64,000 bases of DNA, taken from contig CM060481.1 in assembly GCA_030544235.1 (NCBI GenBank), forward strand, positions 19,441,892 to 19,505,891, written 5' to 3'. A model generated the notes under the pieces. It was given only the letters and a program-made list of their open reading frames with translations. It was not told the origin of the DNA and did not search any database. Source of the DNA: Lepturacanthus savala (taxonomy: Eukaryota; Chordata; Actinopteri; Scombriformes; Trichiuridae). This document shows positions 38,220-50,975 of this stretch, piece by piece (the first letter of the stretch is position 1; each line of letters opens with the position of its first letter). The position numbers were made by a program, and so were the translations under genes.

Positions 38220-39340
38220 TAATATATTGTTTCTGTTTAGTCAAAGTCTGCAGTTTGTAAGGTATTTCCATTTAAAAACAAGACTACAACAAGGTTGTGC
38301 ATGTATCACAACCAAGAGACTTGACCTATATTCTGCGTATAGTAGTGACATTAATAGTACTACCCCATAAAAGAAGTGTTAAAAAAATTCTGGCACAACT
38401 TCTCCTTTTCGGTCTTGATCTAAACAAAACAAAAAACGAAAAGAAAAAAGCAGTCATGCATCAATAAATTACAGGGTCAAGTTGTTCATATAGTATAAAT
38501 GCTATTCTATATATTTAAATCAAGTGACACTGAGAGGAGGCTGCAAGGAAATGAAAAAGTAGGAAAAAATAAAAATTGTTTCTGATAGAGGTGTCGGAAC
38601 AACACCCATGACTGTTGAAAACGCCCTTTCTCTGTAAATATGATTTATTTATGCACTGTGACCACACTGTGTGTAGTCTAAACCACAGGTAGGTGTCTTG
38701 GTGTGTTTTTTTTCATCGCTAAACTGAGACAGCCCTGTAAGCTGCAACTCTGCACTCAAGTCAGTCTAGTGAATATATCAGAATAAGAATTATTAAATGT
38801 TATATTGTTATGTTATATAGTCTGTGATAATAGATTTTAAACTAGGTTCAAAGGTTGCAGAAAATAACACTATGCAATGTGCCACAAGTCAAAAAAATAT
38901 TCCCAATCCTTGATGTAAAGTGTGTATTACAGAAATTACATCTCCTGGCTGTGTGATTATGATTCTAAAGTAATATTTTATCATACTCAGAATAAGATAT
39001 GACATGATATGGATGTCAGCCTTTAGTGATTGAAAACAGAAATCTCCCCTTCTCAGTTTAGGGTGTGATCACACATGCAAACCTCTTAGAGGACGGAGCG
39101 CAGCAGCTGGTAATTTGGCTCTTTAAAGCTGCATTTCCTTTTTTTTTTTCCTTTTCTATTTAGGGGCATGCAGCACCACTGCCACAACATTCACATTACA
39201 TGCATACAGGCCATTTGATTTATTATATAAATTGATTTTGTGGGACTTTAAACATTTTTAGGAAACCAACTCCCTTCCTGTTATGGGCTTTTGATGTCAA
39301 CTTCCACTGTGTGTTGTGTGAGCTAACAGTAATAAGTATG
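38220..39340. other. Intergenic DNA between s1pr4 and myo9b exon 1
   Basis: A+T-rich sequence with no supported gene or recognised repeat. Confidence 0.5.
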
Positions 39341-39344
39341 AAAT

Positions 39345-39660
39345 CTCTATAATCAGGGGCGGATCTACCGCGGTGGCATAGAGTGGCAGATGCCACCCTA
39401 AAAGAAAGCCTTGCCACCCCTGCTGCCACCCGACGAATTTGACATTTATGATCGAGGAACTCCAATGTCTGACTGCAGTGCACTTCAAATGAGATTACGT
39501 TTGTCTGCATGAGTTTGTAAATGGCAGCGTGTGCCTCTATGTAGTGTGTACATACTATCTCTCATGAAACTATTAAATTCAGTATATACACATCTGTCAT
39601 ATGTTGCCACCCCTCAAAAATGCCTGCCCCCCTCTCGCCACCCCTTCAATATTTTTCTAG
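39345..39660. repeat. 'Gccaccc'-rich interspersed repeat
   Basis: The segment contains 'aatcaggggcggatctaccg', 'gtggcagatgccacccta', 'cttgccacccctgctgccac', then 'gttgccacccctcaaaaatg' and 'cgccaccccttcaat'. This wording resembles a non-autonomous teleost DNA transposon I have seen repeatedly, but I cannot name it. Confidence 0.5.
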
Positions 39661-40483
39661 ATTGGGAGACAAGGATTTTATTATTTAAATGTACTTTAAA
39701 TAAAATCTGATTGCAGTTCAAATTTACAAGAGAAATGGCTAAATCATGGAACTATTCACCCATAAAGAACAAAAGAAACCAACAAAACAGAAGCTGATTC
39801 TACACTTGTTGGTGATATATTGTGTTTTACTGTGTTGCCTCCATAGGTGCAATGAATAAACAATATATTTGTAACAAATGCGGTTTCTTGAGTCCCTACC
39901 TTCAGTCGTTGAAGTTGTCCGACTTAGTTGGCATTAAACAGTCAACATCTGGTGGCCACTAAACAGTACTACAGTCATTCTTCACTCTGAGACTGCTGGA
40001 AGTGACTGACTATTGTGGTGAAAAGAAGATCAAAAAGAAATTGTTTTCTTAAATAAATAAATAAATAAATTCCATTTTACAATTCTTTGCAAATTGAACT
40101 GTAGATCCTATATTTAGTTAATCTCTGTTTATTTTGGACTGTTGGTTTACACAGTAGACTTTTCTATCTCAGTATCTTTACGTACAATTAATTAATTTCA
40201 TTATCCACAATTCACAAAAGGTCTACTTTGAATGAGGGTGGGAGTAAAAAGTAAAATACAGTTAGCCCAATGGTTAGGGTTAAAGCTTAATGCTACTAAA
40301 ACATTGCATTAGAAAAATATTAGATCTACAAATGTTAATAAAGAAACCAGCAAACTCACTGAAAAACTTAATTAAAACTACATTGAAATCTGAAACAAAA
40401 AGTCAAAATAAAATAAAAAATAAAACGCAATTTAAAAGATCCCAAACTATTACTATTACCTTGGTCTGTGTGCCACCACTGTA

Positions 40484-40527
40484 ATCCTACAGTGGTGTTC
40501 TAATTCTGTAGTAAAACCAGTGCAATC
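40484..40527. repeat. Isolated copy of the 44-bp tandem unit
   Basis: 'taatcctacagtggtgttct' followed by 'aattctgtagtaaaaccagt' aligns with the 44-base units at 41,137-41,330. It is separated from them by about 600 bases of unrelated repeat sequence. Confidence 0.7.
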
Positions 40528-40529
40528 CT

Positions 40530-40760
40530 TTATTTTTTTAATTTAATCTTTATTTAACCAGGTAATAATAAACCCATTAAGGTCAAGATTTCTTTTACAA
40601 GGGTGACCTAGCCAGGTGGTCATTAACATTTAAAATATAAGTGCTGTAGTTATAATAACAGAATGTTAAAATGCAAGGGTGCAGTAGATTAAATTAGATT
40701 AGATGGGACTTTATTCATCTATCACAGACTGTTTAGATATCTATATGAATCATATAATAG
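40530..40760 (+). repeat. Interspersed repeat fragments
   Basis: 'atctttatttaaccaggtaa', 'attaaggtcaagatttcttt', 'acaagggtgacctagccagg' and, further on, 'gattagatgggactttattc' match common fish repeat tails. They are followed by a very A+T-rich stretch to 41,120. Confidence 0.55.
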
Positions 40761-41136
40761 AGTATAATACAAGTAAATTAGATATAAGCTACAAGTTAAG
40801 ATATTAAATAGAAAAGGTATAATATAATATATAAAAAATATATAAACAATACAATATGCAAGGATAGATCTATACATACATACACACATATAAAATAATA
40901 AAATAAAAATTATATATTGAAAATATGTAATATTCTATATGACTAGAAAAAATATATAGTAGAAGTATATACATACATATACATTTATACTTGTGCGTGT
41001 GTGACATACTATTGTAGATTCTTATAGTTATGATTGTTTTATGATTATGTAGTAATTCAAAGTTAAACAGTAAAAAATGAAAAATATATGCAATATATAT
41101 TAACATTTAAAAGTGTGGTAGTTATAAAAAAAATGG

Positions 41137-41330
41137 ATCCTACAGGGGGCGCTGCTCTAATTTTGTAGTAATACCACTTTAATCCTACAGGGGCGCTGTT
41201 GTGATTTTGTAGTAATACCACTTTAATCCTACAGGGGCGCTGTTGTAATTTTGTAGTAATACCACTTTAATCCTACAGGGGCGCTGTTCTCATTCTGTAG
41301 TAATACCACTATAATCCTACACGCGGCGCT
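41137..41330. repeat. 44-bp tandem repeat, about 4.5 copies
   Basis: The unit starts 'atcctacaggggcgctgttg' and continues 'taattttgtagtaataccac'. Starts fall at 41,137, 41,182, 41,226, 41,270 and 41,314, so the spacings are 45, 44, 44 and 44. Each unit contains one CpG in 'gggcgctg'. The array ends about 100 bases before the CpG-rich candidate myo9b promoter. Confidence 0.95.
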
Positions 41331-41399
41331 ATTGTTCAACAAATCCCTCCGAGCAACAGGGCTCCTTCTTTGTATAGAATCTGGTTTGCCTTTTTCCTG

Positions 41400-41836
41400 A
41401 ACTTTTTTTTCCACTGCTCAGACTGCTGCTGTTACTTCGGCAAGAGAAAGGAAGTAGCGGCAGGCTAGCTGATTAGCCGGGTCTTCAACCTCTCAGTCTC
41501 GCTGGGAAAGAATGGACTTTTGAGCCTCTTTTATCCCAGAGGCTGCTCTTCTTTATCTAGTCAAAGCGTAACTTATAGGTCAGCTACAGCTTGTTTCCCT
41601 CCCTCTTTCTTTCCACACCGGACTCAAAGCTTCAAAATGACTGAACTGTGAGCTTTGTCTGCGGGACTCCGCCGATGCTAGCCCGTGTGATAAAGTGGTT
41701 TCCATCCGAGGAGCAAAGAAACCGGACACGAAGAACCCGCGAGCTGATAAACGACGTGTTTCTTTAGTGTCCGCGGCTTGAATCGCGAGGAATGTTACGG
41801 ATTACACCAAGACAATGAGACAAACAGCCGGGAAAG
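41400..41836 (+). promoter_or_regulatory. myo9b: Candidate myo9b CpG-rich promoter and non-coding exon 1
   Basis: This is the most CpG-rich block of the second half of the window (ccgccgatgc, cccgcgagctg, gtccgcggcttg, atcgcgagg). It ends in a splice donor, 'gggaaag|gtaatg', after 41,836. The next recognised exon on this strand is myo9b exon 2, whose 5' part is untranslated, so a separate leader exon is needed. This block is the best candidate, about 19.4 kb upstream. Spliced to 61,275, an ATG at 41,815 would open an 11-codon upstream frame that ends at a TGA in exon 2. The transcription start is unknown. The block could instead belong to another transcript. Confidence 0.5.
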
Positions 41837-42460
41837 GTAATGTTACTGCTGCTTTCTATGAAGCGTCTTATTCTTCTTCTTTAGAACGCAAGTTGACAAG
41901 GAAAGTTCACAAATTTCGTCAAATATGTATGCGTATTGTCGACGGTTACACTTTTGTGTTTGTGGCCACCAGGCACCGCATTGACAGGGCTGTTGTAGGA
42001 AGTTATTAGAAGTGGCTCGTCTGAATAGCAGCGCCTCCTAACACTTAAACTGGTTAAAATTAGTAAATTGGAGGCTGCTAAGCTAATTTTCCACACTCGC
42101 CGTGGACGACTGTAGTGATAAAAGGTCACAGCAGCATGACATGGATGTGGCCAGTGGGAATGTAGGCTGACTTGTTGCAGTGCATATGTCCTCAGGCCTG
42201 CTGCATTATGTGACTAACCTACATGTCAGTGGGCTGCTGGTTTGTGGGGACTTGGTGCACACTGCAGAGTCCTTTTTTTTGAGAGGAATCCAAAACCAGA
42301 ATTGTCCAGAAGGAGCAACTGAATCTTGCTATAATTACCGGTGTATCATAACTGTTATTATGTGCATTAAAAAGGGACAAAATATATGTCTGACTTGAGC
42401 TGTGATTGCCAGCTGAGGGGATAAAACACAGCAAGTAATAAAGCAAGATATCCATATTGC

Positions 42461-43294
42461 TTGTGTGGAAGACTTCTTCTCTGGGAAAAGCCTCCACAAA
42501 CCTAGACTTCTGACTGAACTGACAAAGCCCGCAAAACACCAGAGCAATTACTGACCCAGTAAAGTCCCACCAGTGAATCTGGAGCTGGCGGACCTACCGT
42601 CAATCATTCATCAATATCCAGCAGACTACGATCTCATGCCATCGCTCAACAAATTTCGGTTCATCTAAATGAATGTTTCTGAGGAAACTAATGCAATTAA
42701 TTACTTAATTAATTACCCACCATTGATGATATATATTGATATATATTGTTACCTTTGGGTATTGTGTGGGACTTTTTATTAAATGTCATAACATGTTTCT
42801 AGACTCTTGAGGCTTCATTACAATTGACTGACAGTCTGGCTGAGAAATATCAACAGTGACCGACTCTATCTCCCTCTCTTCACACACTCATATTAAAATC
42901 CACTGATTTACATCAGATCACAATCTAGTGAAAATAAAATGCTGTCATCATATATATATATTAAAGGTGGTTAAATATAATTTAGATATGGGAGATATTA
43001 ACTCCATGATCATGATATTTATAAGGATGTTTTCCAATGTTCATTATGATGTTACACTACGTGTAAAGCTAAAACCTTAGTAGCTAATTGCATTAGTTTC
43101 CTCAGAAAGATTCATTTTGATAACAGAAATTTGTAGAACGATTGCATGAGATAAATGATGGACCAGTTCCAGATCCACTGGTGGAATTTTACTGGGTCAG
43201 TAAATGTTCTGGTGTTTTGTGGGCTTTTATCAATTCTGAAACTTAACTCCAGTCAAAAGTCTAGGTTAAACCTTAACAAAGTCTTCCACACGAG
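42461..43294. mobile_element. Long inverted repeat / foldback element
   Basis: The left arm (about 42,461-42,702) and the right arm (about 43,083-43,294) are imperfect reverse complements. Left 'gtgtggaagactt', 'aacctagact', 'caaaacaccagag', 'ttactgacccagtaaa' and 'gaggaaactaatgcaatt' match right 'aagtcttccacac', 'agtctaggtt', 'ctggtgttttg', 'tttactgggtcagtaaa' and 'aattgcattagtttcctc'. The arms are about 210-240 bases and the spacer about 380. No transposase is visible. It could be one foldback transposon or two inverted copies of a short element. Confidence 0.8.
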
Positions 43295-43906
43295 CTGCAG
43301 CACCAAGCTCTCGCACATCATGACTAACGTCTGGACGGTGGAAAAAGTAATCATACATGGGAACATTAAAATTACGCACATATGCACTGCAATTGGAAGT
43401 TCCTCCCCCCTTCTCTGTTTCCCTCTTTCCATTTCTCAGATTTACTCTGGTTTGAACGCTGCTTCTCTTCCAGGAGCCTAGTTAACAAGCAATTTCCTCA
43501 TGGTGAGATATATACACTTCCATCTGTGTGACCCAGGCCTTCAGGAATGGCTTGAAATTGGTTGTTTAAGTTTACAATTATAAATATCACCAGCTGTAGG
43601 GTTAATAAACTCTATAACACTGCAAAAAAGGAAGTATCCACCTCCTAGTGCATGGAATTGTTAATTTTCAGTTAAGGTTTCTGAGCAAATGGCTGTTTTT
43701 AAATTAAATTTGTTTATATATTTTTGCAACAGCTTTAATTAAATAATTGTTTCCAGTAACAAACAACAATAGACTTTACGAGAACAAAACAAAACCGTTG
43801 GTGATCACTTTTCATAAGATGTTTTTGGATCAGAAAAGCACAGCAGAGTCTATAATTCAGTTACAAAGCTTCAGACCGGAAGTGACATCTTATTAAAGCA
43901 ACCGCT

Positions 43907-43942
43907 GTGTGTGTGTGTGTGTGTGTGCGTGGGGGGGGGGGG
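43907..43942. repeat. (GT)n followed by G-run
   Basis: About 11 GT units with one GC, then 12 G residues. Confidence 0.9.
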
Positions 43943-45716
43943 TTATATTTGAAATCTAATCACCATCTCAAACCCTCAGAGAGAGGTCAAGAGTCAAATC
44001 TCCATTTATGAAAATGCTTCCTGGTCTGGTGATTTTGATAACTATCACTCAATTTAAAAAAGAAGATGCATAACTGTATACATTTATCAATGAGATTTGA
44101 ACACATAGCATGATGCTGCCTGATTGTGTGCAAATTAAAATTTGTGTTTTTTCTTCCACACTAAACAGATGTCAAGAAAAACAAAAACTACAATTTATAT
44201 TGCAGTACAGTCCTTCTATACCATAACTGCCTAGTCCTTCTAAATACTCAGGCAGTGCACAGATGTACAATGTCTTTGCCATTTTTGAAAGAAAAGGGCC
44301 ATATGGCCCCCTGCTAATGGTCGGTGCTCAGCAAGCCCACTGCAGAGCTGACAGGGTTGAAGACAAGAAAGGGGGAGGGGGAAAGGAGACCAATTACATC
44401 TCCAGCTCAGCTTTGAGTGGTAATTGGTCCACACATCCTGGCGGATGCAATTGTGTGAAACTGTGGAAGAAAAGATAATTGCTTCAATCATCGCTGTGCC
44501 AATATTTCCTTGAGGTCTCTCAGGAGACCTGAGGAGCAGCTCAAGGTTTTCCTCTGACCAGGCTTTTATATTAGGATTTATTCACTTTATTGGTAGCCAT
44601 TATTCGTTCCTAGCGTGTTATTAAATATTCATGATCTCAAGATTAATGCTATATATCAGTCCTCCTATCTAGCTCAACCTGATTGTTGCTGGTTATATTT
44701 ATAAAGCCGTTGTCCTGCTTACTGTAGAACGTCCTGTTTGTAAGACATTTTATGTCAAAAGCTGTTTTGGATCTACATCTTAAACCACATTAGAGGAACT
44801 GTTGTTGTTTCCCAATACAATGCTGAACAGGCAAGCTGTGACACCACAGCCAGAAAGACAGCTTAAAAGAATGAGTGAAGAATAGCCAGGAAATGACACT
44901 GGCTTATGTATTTTAACATTGACAAGCTATTTTATGACATGGAGGTGTCTTGTGGTTAGCTACATATGAGCATTTTATTCTTGGCTGATGACTGGGTGGA
45001 TGCTTTTTTGCAGGAAGGCACTAGTAGCGATGGCAGTGTTATGTCAACAACTCAGTCTATCTTATCTTATGGGTTCATGGTCAAATTTGGGTTTTGTAGA
45101 ATTGCTTGTAAACAATCTGTTAAAAGCTGTTAACTATGCAAAATTAGGTCAAATTGCCGCTGTAGATACTTTTATTTTGACATTGCAACCACATTGGTAT
45201 TTTAGGCTGGTTTCAGCCTACTGTGAATATGTGTAAAACCAGCAGGCTGGCTGACTTTCTTCTATTTCATATGATTATAAATAAAACAAAAAACAGCTGT
45301 TGTCTGTTTGTCTATTTGTCAACTTAGAGACTTGAATATGCAGAATGCAGAAGTTCTGTTTTGTAACTCTGCTCATGTGAAATCCAGCGTTGGGTTATTC
45401 TTAGGATATTGTGTCTTTTTTTAAATGTTCTGCTTCGGAATCGGGAGTAAAGTATGTCAGGTTGAGTTATGTGCTGGCAGCACAGGGATTTCTAATGATT
45501 CCCTCAGCAGCATGCGTCGCCTCTATGGGCAGCTGATGTTCTGGGCCAAGCTGATGTAGGTTACCTGTGGCGTGACGCAGACACTGCAGTGCCTCGGCCT
45601 CGCAAAACAGCGAGGCCAAGGTAGCTAGCTCAGCTATCGTGAGGCAAACTCAACTGCAAGTCTTATCAGTGGTGTTATCACCCAAGTGAGAAATAAAACT
45701 AAATGAATATGAGAGG

Positions 45717-45717
<1 letters not shown>

Positions 45718-45751
<34 letters not shown>

Positions 45752-45752
45752 T
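45718..45752. repeat. (ATT)n microsatellite
   Basis: About eleven uninterrupted ATT units. The tyrosine-run translation over it is an artefact. Confidence 0.95.
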
Positions 45753-48700
45753 CTTTTATCACAGTTTTCTGCGTGTGTGGAGTAAAAGGAAAAAAAAGTT
45801 TATATGGTCCTACGGATTAACAAATGTCAACCACGTGTCAGCTTGCATTTGTTACTACATGTGGTACAGTGAAGGGCTCATTGCCAAGGGCATGGAAAGA
45901 AAAGTCAGACACGTAGAGGCTTGTGTTTATTTGTCCTCCTTGCCAGTTTGCTCACCAGGAAGACGTCTTGTATCACTATTACTGACTCTGTTCTGCTTCT
46001 CAACGCACCAGGGTCGGCCTCGTAAGGTGTCATGCTGCTTATTATGTCTGATCAAACGCCGGTATGATGATTTCCGGATCAGACACAGAATCCAAGATTG
46101 CCTATCGCTCCATCGTGAGAGGAGCTTCACGTCCATATCTCCTCATCACTAACGGTGGATGGCCGATTTGAATGTTCTCTGATTGTCATCAGTGCCGCTC
46201 TCAGTAAAACGAGCTGGTTAAATGCAGAGGAAGGAACGAAGGAGACCAGGGAAGAGAAATGGGCCACCAGCATGTGTACATAAGTGTGTATGCTTTTGTG
46301 TACATGTGCAGTGTTTAAGAGCTTAGTCCGATAATGTAACAGGAATGTTCCAGGGTCTGCCTTTCTTTGGAGAACGATTGAAGGGAAAAAAAAAAAGAAA
46401 ACTTTTTTTTAAGGAGAAGAAACTAGACCAGATGGAGAAATCCAGCAAAGGAAAGTGAATGAGTGAGAAAGGCCGTCTGTGCGAGTAGACGAGGACAGGC
46501 AAAGAGGAGGCAGATTGGTTTTAAAGTCATCAATTCCACAAACTCCTTGGTAACTTGGCTCTTTCAATGTGGCAAGCTGAATTTATAGGCTTTATAAATA
46601 GACGCAGCTGTAATGATAGGGTATAAGTGAGGAAAAAGGCCGACTGGCTGTTTAGGGATGGCCTATTTAGCTGTGCATCTGTTTGTTGTGCCTTCACTCA
46701 GCCGTCTGTTCAGCCCAAACAAGTCAAAATGATTGGGATCAAAGCATCGATTGTGATCATTATGATTACACCAAACCTGCATGTTTGGGTTGTGATTATA
46801 GGCACAGTTATAAGCCAAGCAAAGGTTTTTTTTTTTTTTTTACCAAAATATACAAGTCAAGAATTTTCCAGAGTGAAGTGCTAAGTGGTCTGTTAGCGTC
46901 ATGGAACACAAAATGTAACCACTGTCTCTCAGGCAGCTGGAGCTCCGTGATTTCATATGACGTTGAGGTTCGGTTCTGCATGTTGTTGCTTCGTCACTCT
47001 GTGTTTTTGTTAGTAACCCTCAGTCTGCATTACCAGGCGTTCAGTACATTCAGATGTTTGAGTTGTATGGATACCAACAATAAATCAATTTTTACTGTGT
47101 GCTACAGCTCTGGTTTTTCAAAAAGCCCCTGATTCTGTTATAAGTGTTACGGATTGAAGCGTTTCACCTCCTTGGCTGCTCATTAAACTGATACTTGTTT
47201 TGGCATGAGGTGGTATGAGTTATTGACCCACAGTGATGGTGATGCACAGGGTTTCAGCTCGGTGACTGTGGTTGGACGTTTCCCAGTCAGCCTGCCACTC
47301 GTCGGCCAAAAAATGAGCAGCAGCCTCACAGGGCCACCAAGCAACCTAACCAGCTACCCTCCACAATAGAATATGACGTCTTTTGCGTGTTTGTGTTTTG
47401 ATTTTCTTCTAAGGGCTCATCTTAAAACTACTTTGTTTGTTCAAATGTAGTTTTGTTCCACATAACAATATCAGGATTGGTCAACATCTCATACAAACTG
47501 TGCTTAAAGCTCCTATTTCAAGTTTGACAAATTGTGTTGGGAGAGATTCAGTTACTTGCTACCCACCCCTCTGCTGGAGTGGTCAACCTCAGGAAGATGT
47601 CTTATGTGTGTGGGTGTATGTGCGTGCTTGTGCGTGTGTGTGTTTAAAGACTGACTAGTTGATGGCTGTGGTGAGTGCTATTACCTCCCCCTCCATCCTC
47701 TCAGCGGTCACTGATCCTGTCCCTTGGCTCTGGATTATGGGCAGAGAGAGGGCACACCCTGAGGCTCTGTTTGCTGTTATGCTGCACTGTAAGGACACAA
47801 CTCTGAGGGCGACTGTCAGAATCAAGCCATTAGACACGGCTAACGAGGGCCACACAGATACGCTACGCTAAGTCAATAAGTATTATTGTTAATCATAATT
47901 ACATCCCCGTCAGTTCCAAAACAGACAGCAACCATCCATGACAGCGTTTTGTAAATATGTTCTAATCTAAAACACCATTTCCAACAAGATGAAAAACAAC
48001 CCTCCCATACCTCATCTTCCCTGCTTTCTCTCATTATTGCCAAACCGCACAAATCCCACAATTGCCATTTCTAACTTGCTGTTTGTCAAATTGGTATTTG
48101 TGTATTAGGTAGTCTCGGTACACAAAATTAAAATTCATTCCAGTACTTTCTGAAAACCTGCCTGTATGTTGTAGATGAACATGCACAGAATGTTTGTACT
48201 CTAACGGCCTGGGAAATTTAAATTAAAGCTGTCCTCTGATGGGGTGGATGAGATTTTTATTGACTGAATCTGAAGAAATGGAGGTAAACCCTATTAAATA
48301 AAATGGTTGAAATGGAAAAAGCTTCGTTTAAAGTATATTGGCTCAAATTGGGTTGGACTTGACTACATGTATTACATCAACAGCATGAACAAGTTTCAGG
48401 AGTATTCATGGAGGAGTAGGAGGAGCCTTCAGTGCCATTCCTGACTTACTCCTCTTGAAAGGAAACGAGAGGAAAGAAACGGAACAGTCTCTGCTAACAG
48501 GCGAGGCGCTAGAAGTGACAAACCATTCCCATTACATGTGCCAGGAAGGAAGAGAGCCGGTGTGTTCACATAGCGCTACTTGGAGCGCATGATGTTTGTG
48601 CTTGTAATGCCGAAAAAGGAAGAAACAGAATCACTGGTCTCTGGGATACTTCGTCAAAACTCTGGGTTGGAATGTATCACGCAATTTGGTAAAACAGTGT

Positions 48701-49490
48701 TAAACTTTGTGCAATGTTTGAGTTTCTTAACTGTCATTACTTTCTGAGTACAATTGAAGTACATCTGTTACTGTGAGTATGGATATATTATAAAAAAAAG
48801 TTGTTTGCAGGAGCACCGTAAAGGTCCCCTCCGTTAGGTTTGAACTCTCTGTCCCAGGCTGCCAACTGCACCACTCTCACCACTGGATGCCTGAAGGGCT
48901 GTGGAGAGTGACAAGAGAATGAGAAAAAGAAAAGCACAGAGGAGTACAGATGAGAGAGGCACAGATGGGGAAAGGGATGGAAAGAAAGAGACCGGCTGAG
49001 GGTTGAGGGAGAGAGACGGAGCAGGAACAGTAGACCTTGGCTTTGTGCTCTCGTTTGGCTGGGCCACGCTCTATTCTGTTTAGTTTTACTCTATTTTTAC
49101 CGCGTAGTCTGACTCTGGTCACTGATGAATAACTCCATGTGTAAGTTACATTAGATCTGACAGGAATCATTCAGGATGTCTGGCCGAGGGTAGAGACATG
49201 GAGTTTTTGTTTTTTTGTTCATATAAAATTCCACCATATACATTTTGTTTGTTCCCCCCGTTCCTGTCCAATCCGTGTATCGTAATACAATTTGGATGTT
49301 TAGATTTAGAAAGCACCTGTAGAGTAGCCCACGTGAAGGGTCACTCATCATGCATGCCTCGTTTTGCGTGGAGGAAGGTCTAACCAACATGGACCGAAAC
49401 ATTTGCACTCTATGCACTTTTCTGTCTGTGCAGCCATGTAATGTAAATAACAGAAGTATTTAAAATCCAGACTCTAGACTGAACTTTTTT

Positions 49491-49508
49491 TGTGTGTGCG
49501 CGCGCGCG
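49491..49508. repeat. Short alternating GT/GC tract (Z-DNA prone)
   Basis: Eighteen bases of strict pyrimidine-purine alternation, 'tgtgtgtgcgcgcgcgcg', placed after a T-run. Confidence 0.8.
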
Positions 49509-50882
49509 AGTCCGTCCTTGCTGCACTGAACTCTTTTCCCCTGACTACCAGACAAACAAAGGACAGTTTTCTAAGGCACAGCTCAACCCTTGTGACCCAT
49601 AGGTTTAGAAACGGGCCATTTTGCTCGAGATGTTGGAACGACGTTACTGTGTCTAAGACGCTCATCGTCCAAATCGTCCACCCAGCCACCCAAAAAAATA
49701 TCCGAACAAACCACAGGAATAAAATGTTAATAGATTATAATGCATGCAGGACGTGTAATCTATTGTGTGGTAGAATGGCTGATGCGTTTCCTCTTTGACC
49801 CATCTTTCATTAAAAGCTTTTTACCCTTACCCCCCTGCTGCTGTTTGTCCCATTTAGCAAAGTATGTTCAAAATGTCGAATGAGTCATATTATTGACATT
49901 GAGGTGTACAGTGATGACACTGGCTCCAGCCACCCATATTACAGCTTGGTGTCATAGTAGAGCAAACACCAGCTTTAGTTGAATCTCAGTTCCTCTCTAC
50001 CATCTACTCAATTTGAATGGGTACCAATGGGATCAGTTTGACCTGCTGTCTAGACTTTTTTTTTTTTTTTTTTTGGAAAAATGAACAAAGAAAAGTGTGT
50101 GGCATGAGTGTAACCCACAGCTGGGGTAGAGGAGGGTTTTAAGTATGAATTTAGTGCAGTGCAGTGACTATTCTGGTGCTACAATGGAGTCATGTGTTTG
50201 GGAAGTGTTTTTAGAGCAGGGTAGCCCACATGAGTGAGCGTGTACAATAATCCCCTCTGTCTGCCTCACTCCTTTTGCTTCCTTTTCCTGTCTTCCTGAT
50301 TTCTGCCTGCAGCTGCCACTGCATCTTCAGATGGCGTACTGTATGTTTGCGTGCGTGTTGTGTTCTGTGCGTGTATGAGATGTATCCCCTCGCTGAACAG
50401 GAAGGAAGTGTTTCCTTAACCGGAGAGAGCAGCTGTTTACCTGGTAAAACACACCTGAATCAAATTGTTGTGCCGATATTGGGATTTATTTAGTTAGTAG
50501 AAACAAACATCTTCCCTTTTATTTGCATTATTTCCACAAAACATAGTTAAGTAAAAGCTAAGGAATCAATCACTGCCCATATCTGTTTAAACTAATTCAA
50601 CTCAGAATCGCTGTTGCTAAGGTAAAAAAACAAACAACAAAACAGACCACTTTCTTGTAAATATTAACAGTTCCAGAAGACCTTTTTCATGTCAGCCATA
50701 TTGAAATGAATTGTCAGGGAAAACAGGTTTTACCGATGATGATAATTAAAGTTCTGTTCCATTCAGGTTAAACAGAGTCAGGTTGCTGCTATTGTGCATG
50801 TTAATTCACTGGAAAGACTCTGCTACACTAGATGTAATGAAACTTCAATTTGTGTCATTGGTAACACCTGTTTACATCAAAC

Positions 50883-50975
50883 CGCAGGGTTTCCCACACT
50901 TTGACCGTTGTGTGTGGCGCTGTGCCACAAATTGAAATTTAATGCTAGTGCATACAACTGTTTTTTTTTTTATGG
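50883..50975. repeat. Transposon-like fragment 'cagggtttcccacac'
   Basis: 'cgcagggtttcccacacttt' followed by 'gtgtgtggcgctgtgccaca' resembles the edge of a common fish DNA transposon. A second fragment, 'gcagggtttcccacatcact', occurs at 62,284 in intron 3 of myo9b. Confidence 0.35.

Noticed and set aside
47659..47871. 70-residue + strand open frame in relatively complex sequence
   Set aside because: There are no splice-site context, homologue or codon-bias arguments, and it lies within the putative myo9b intron.
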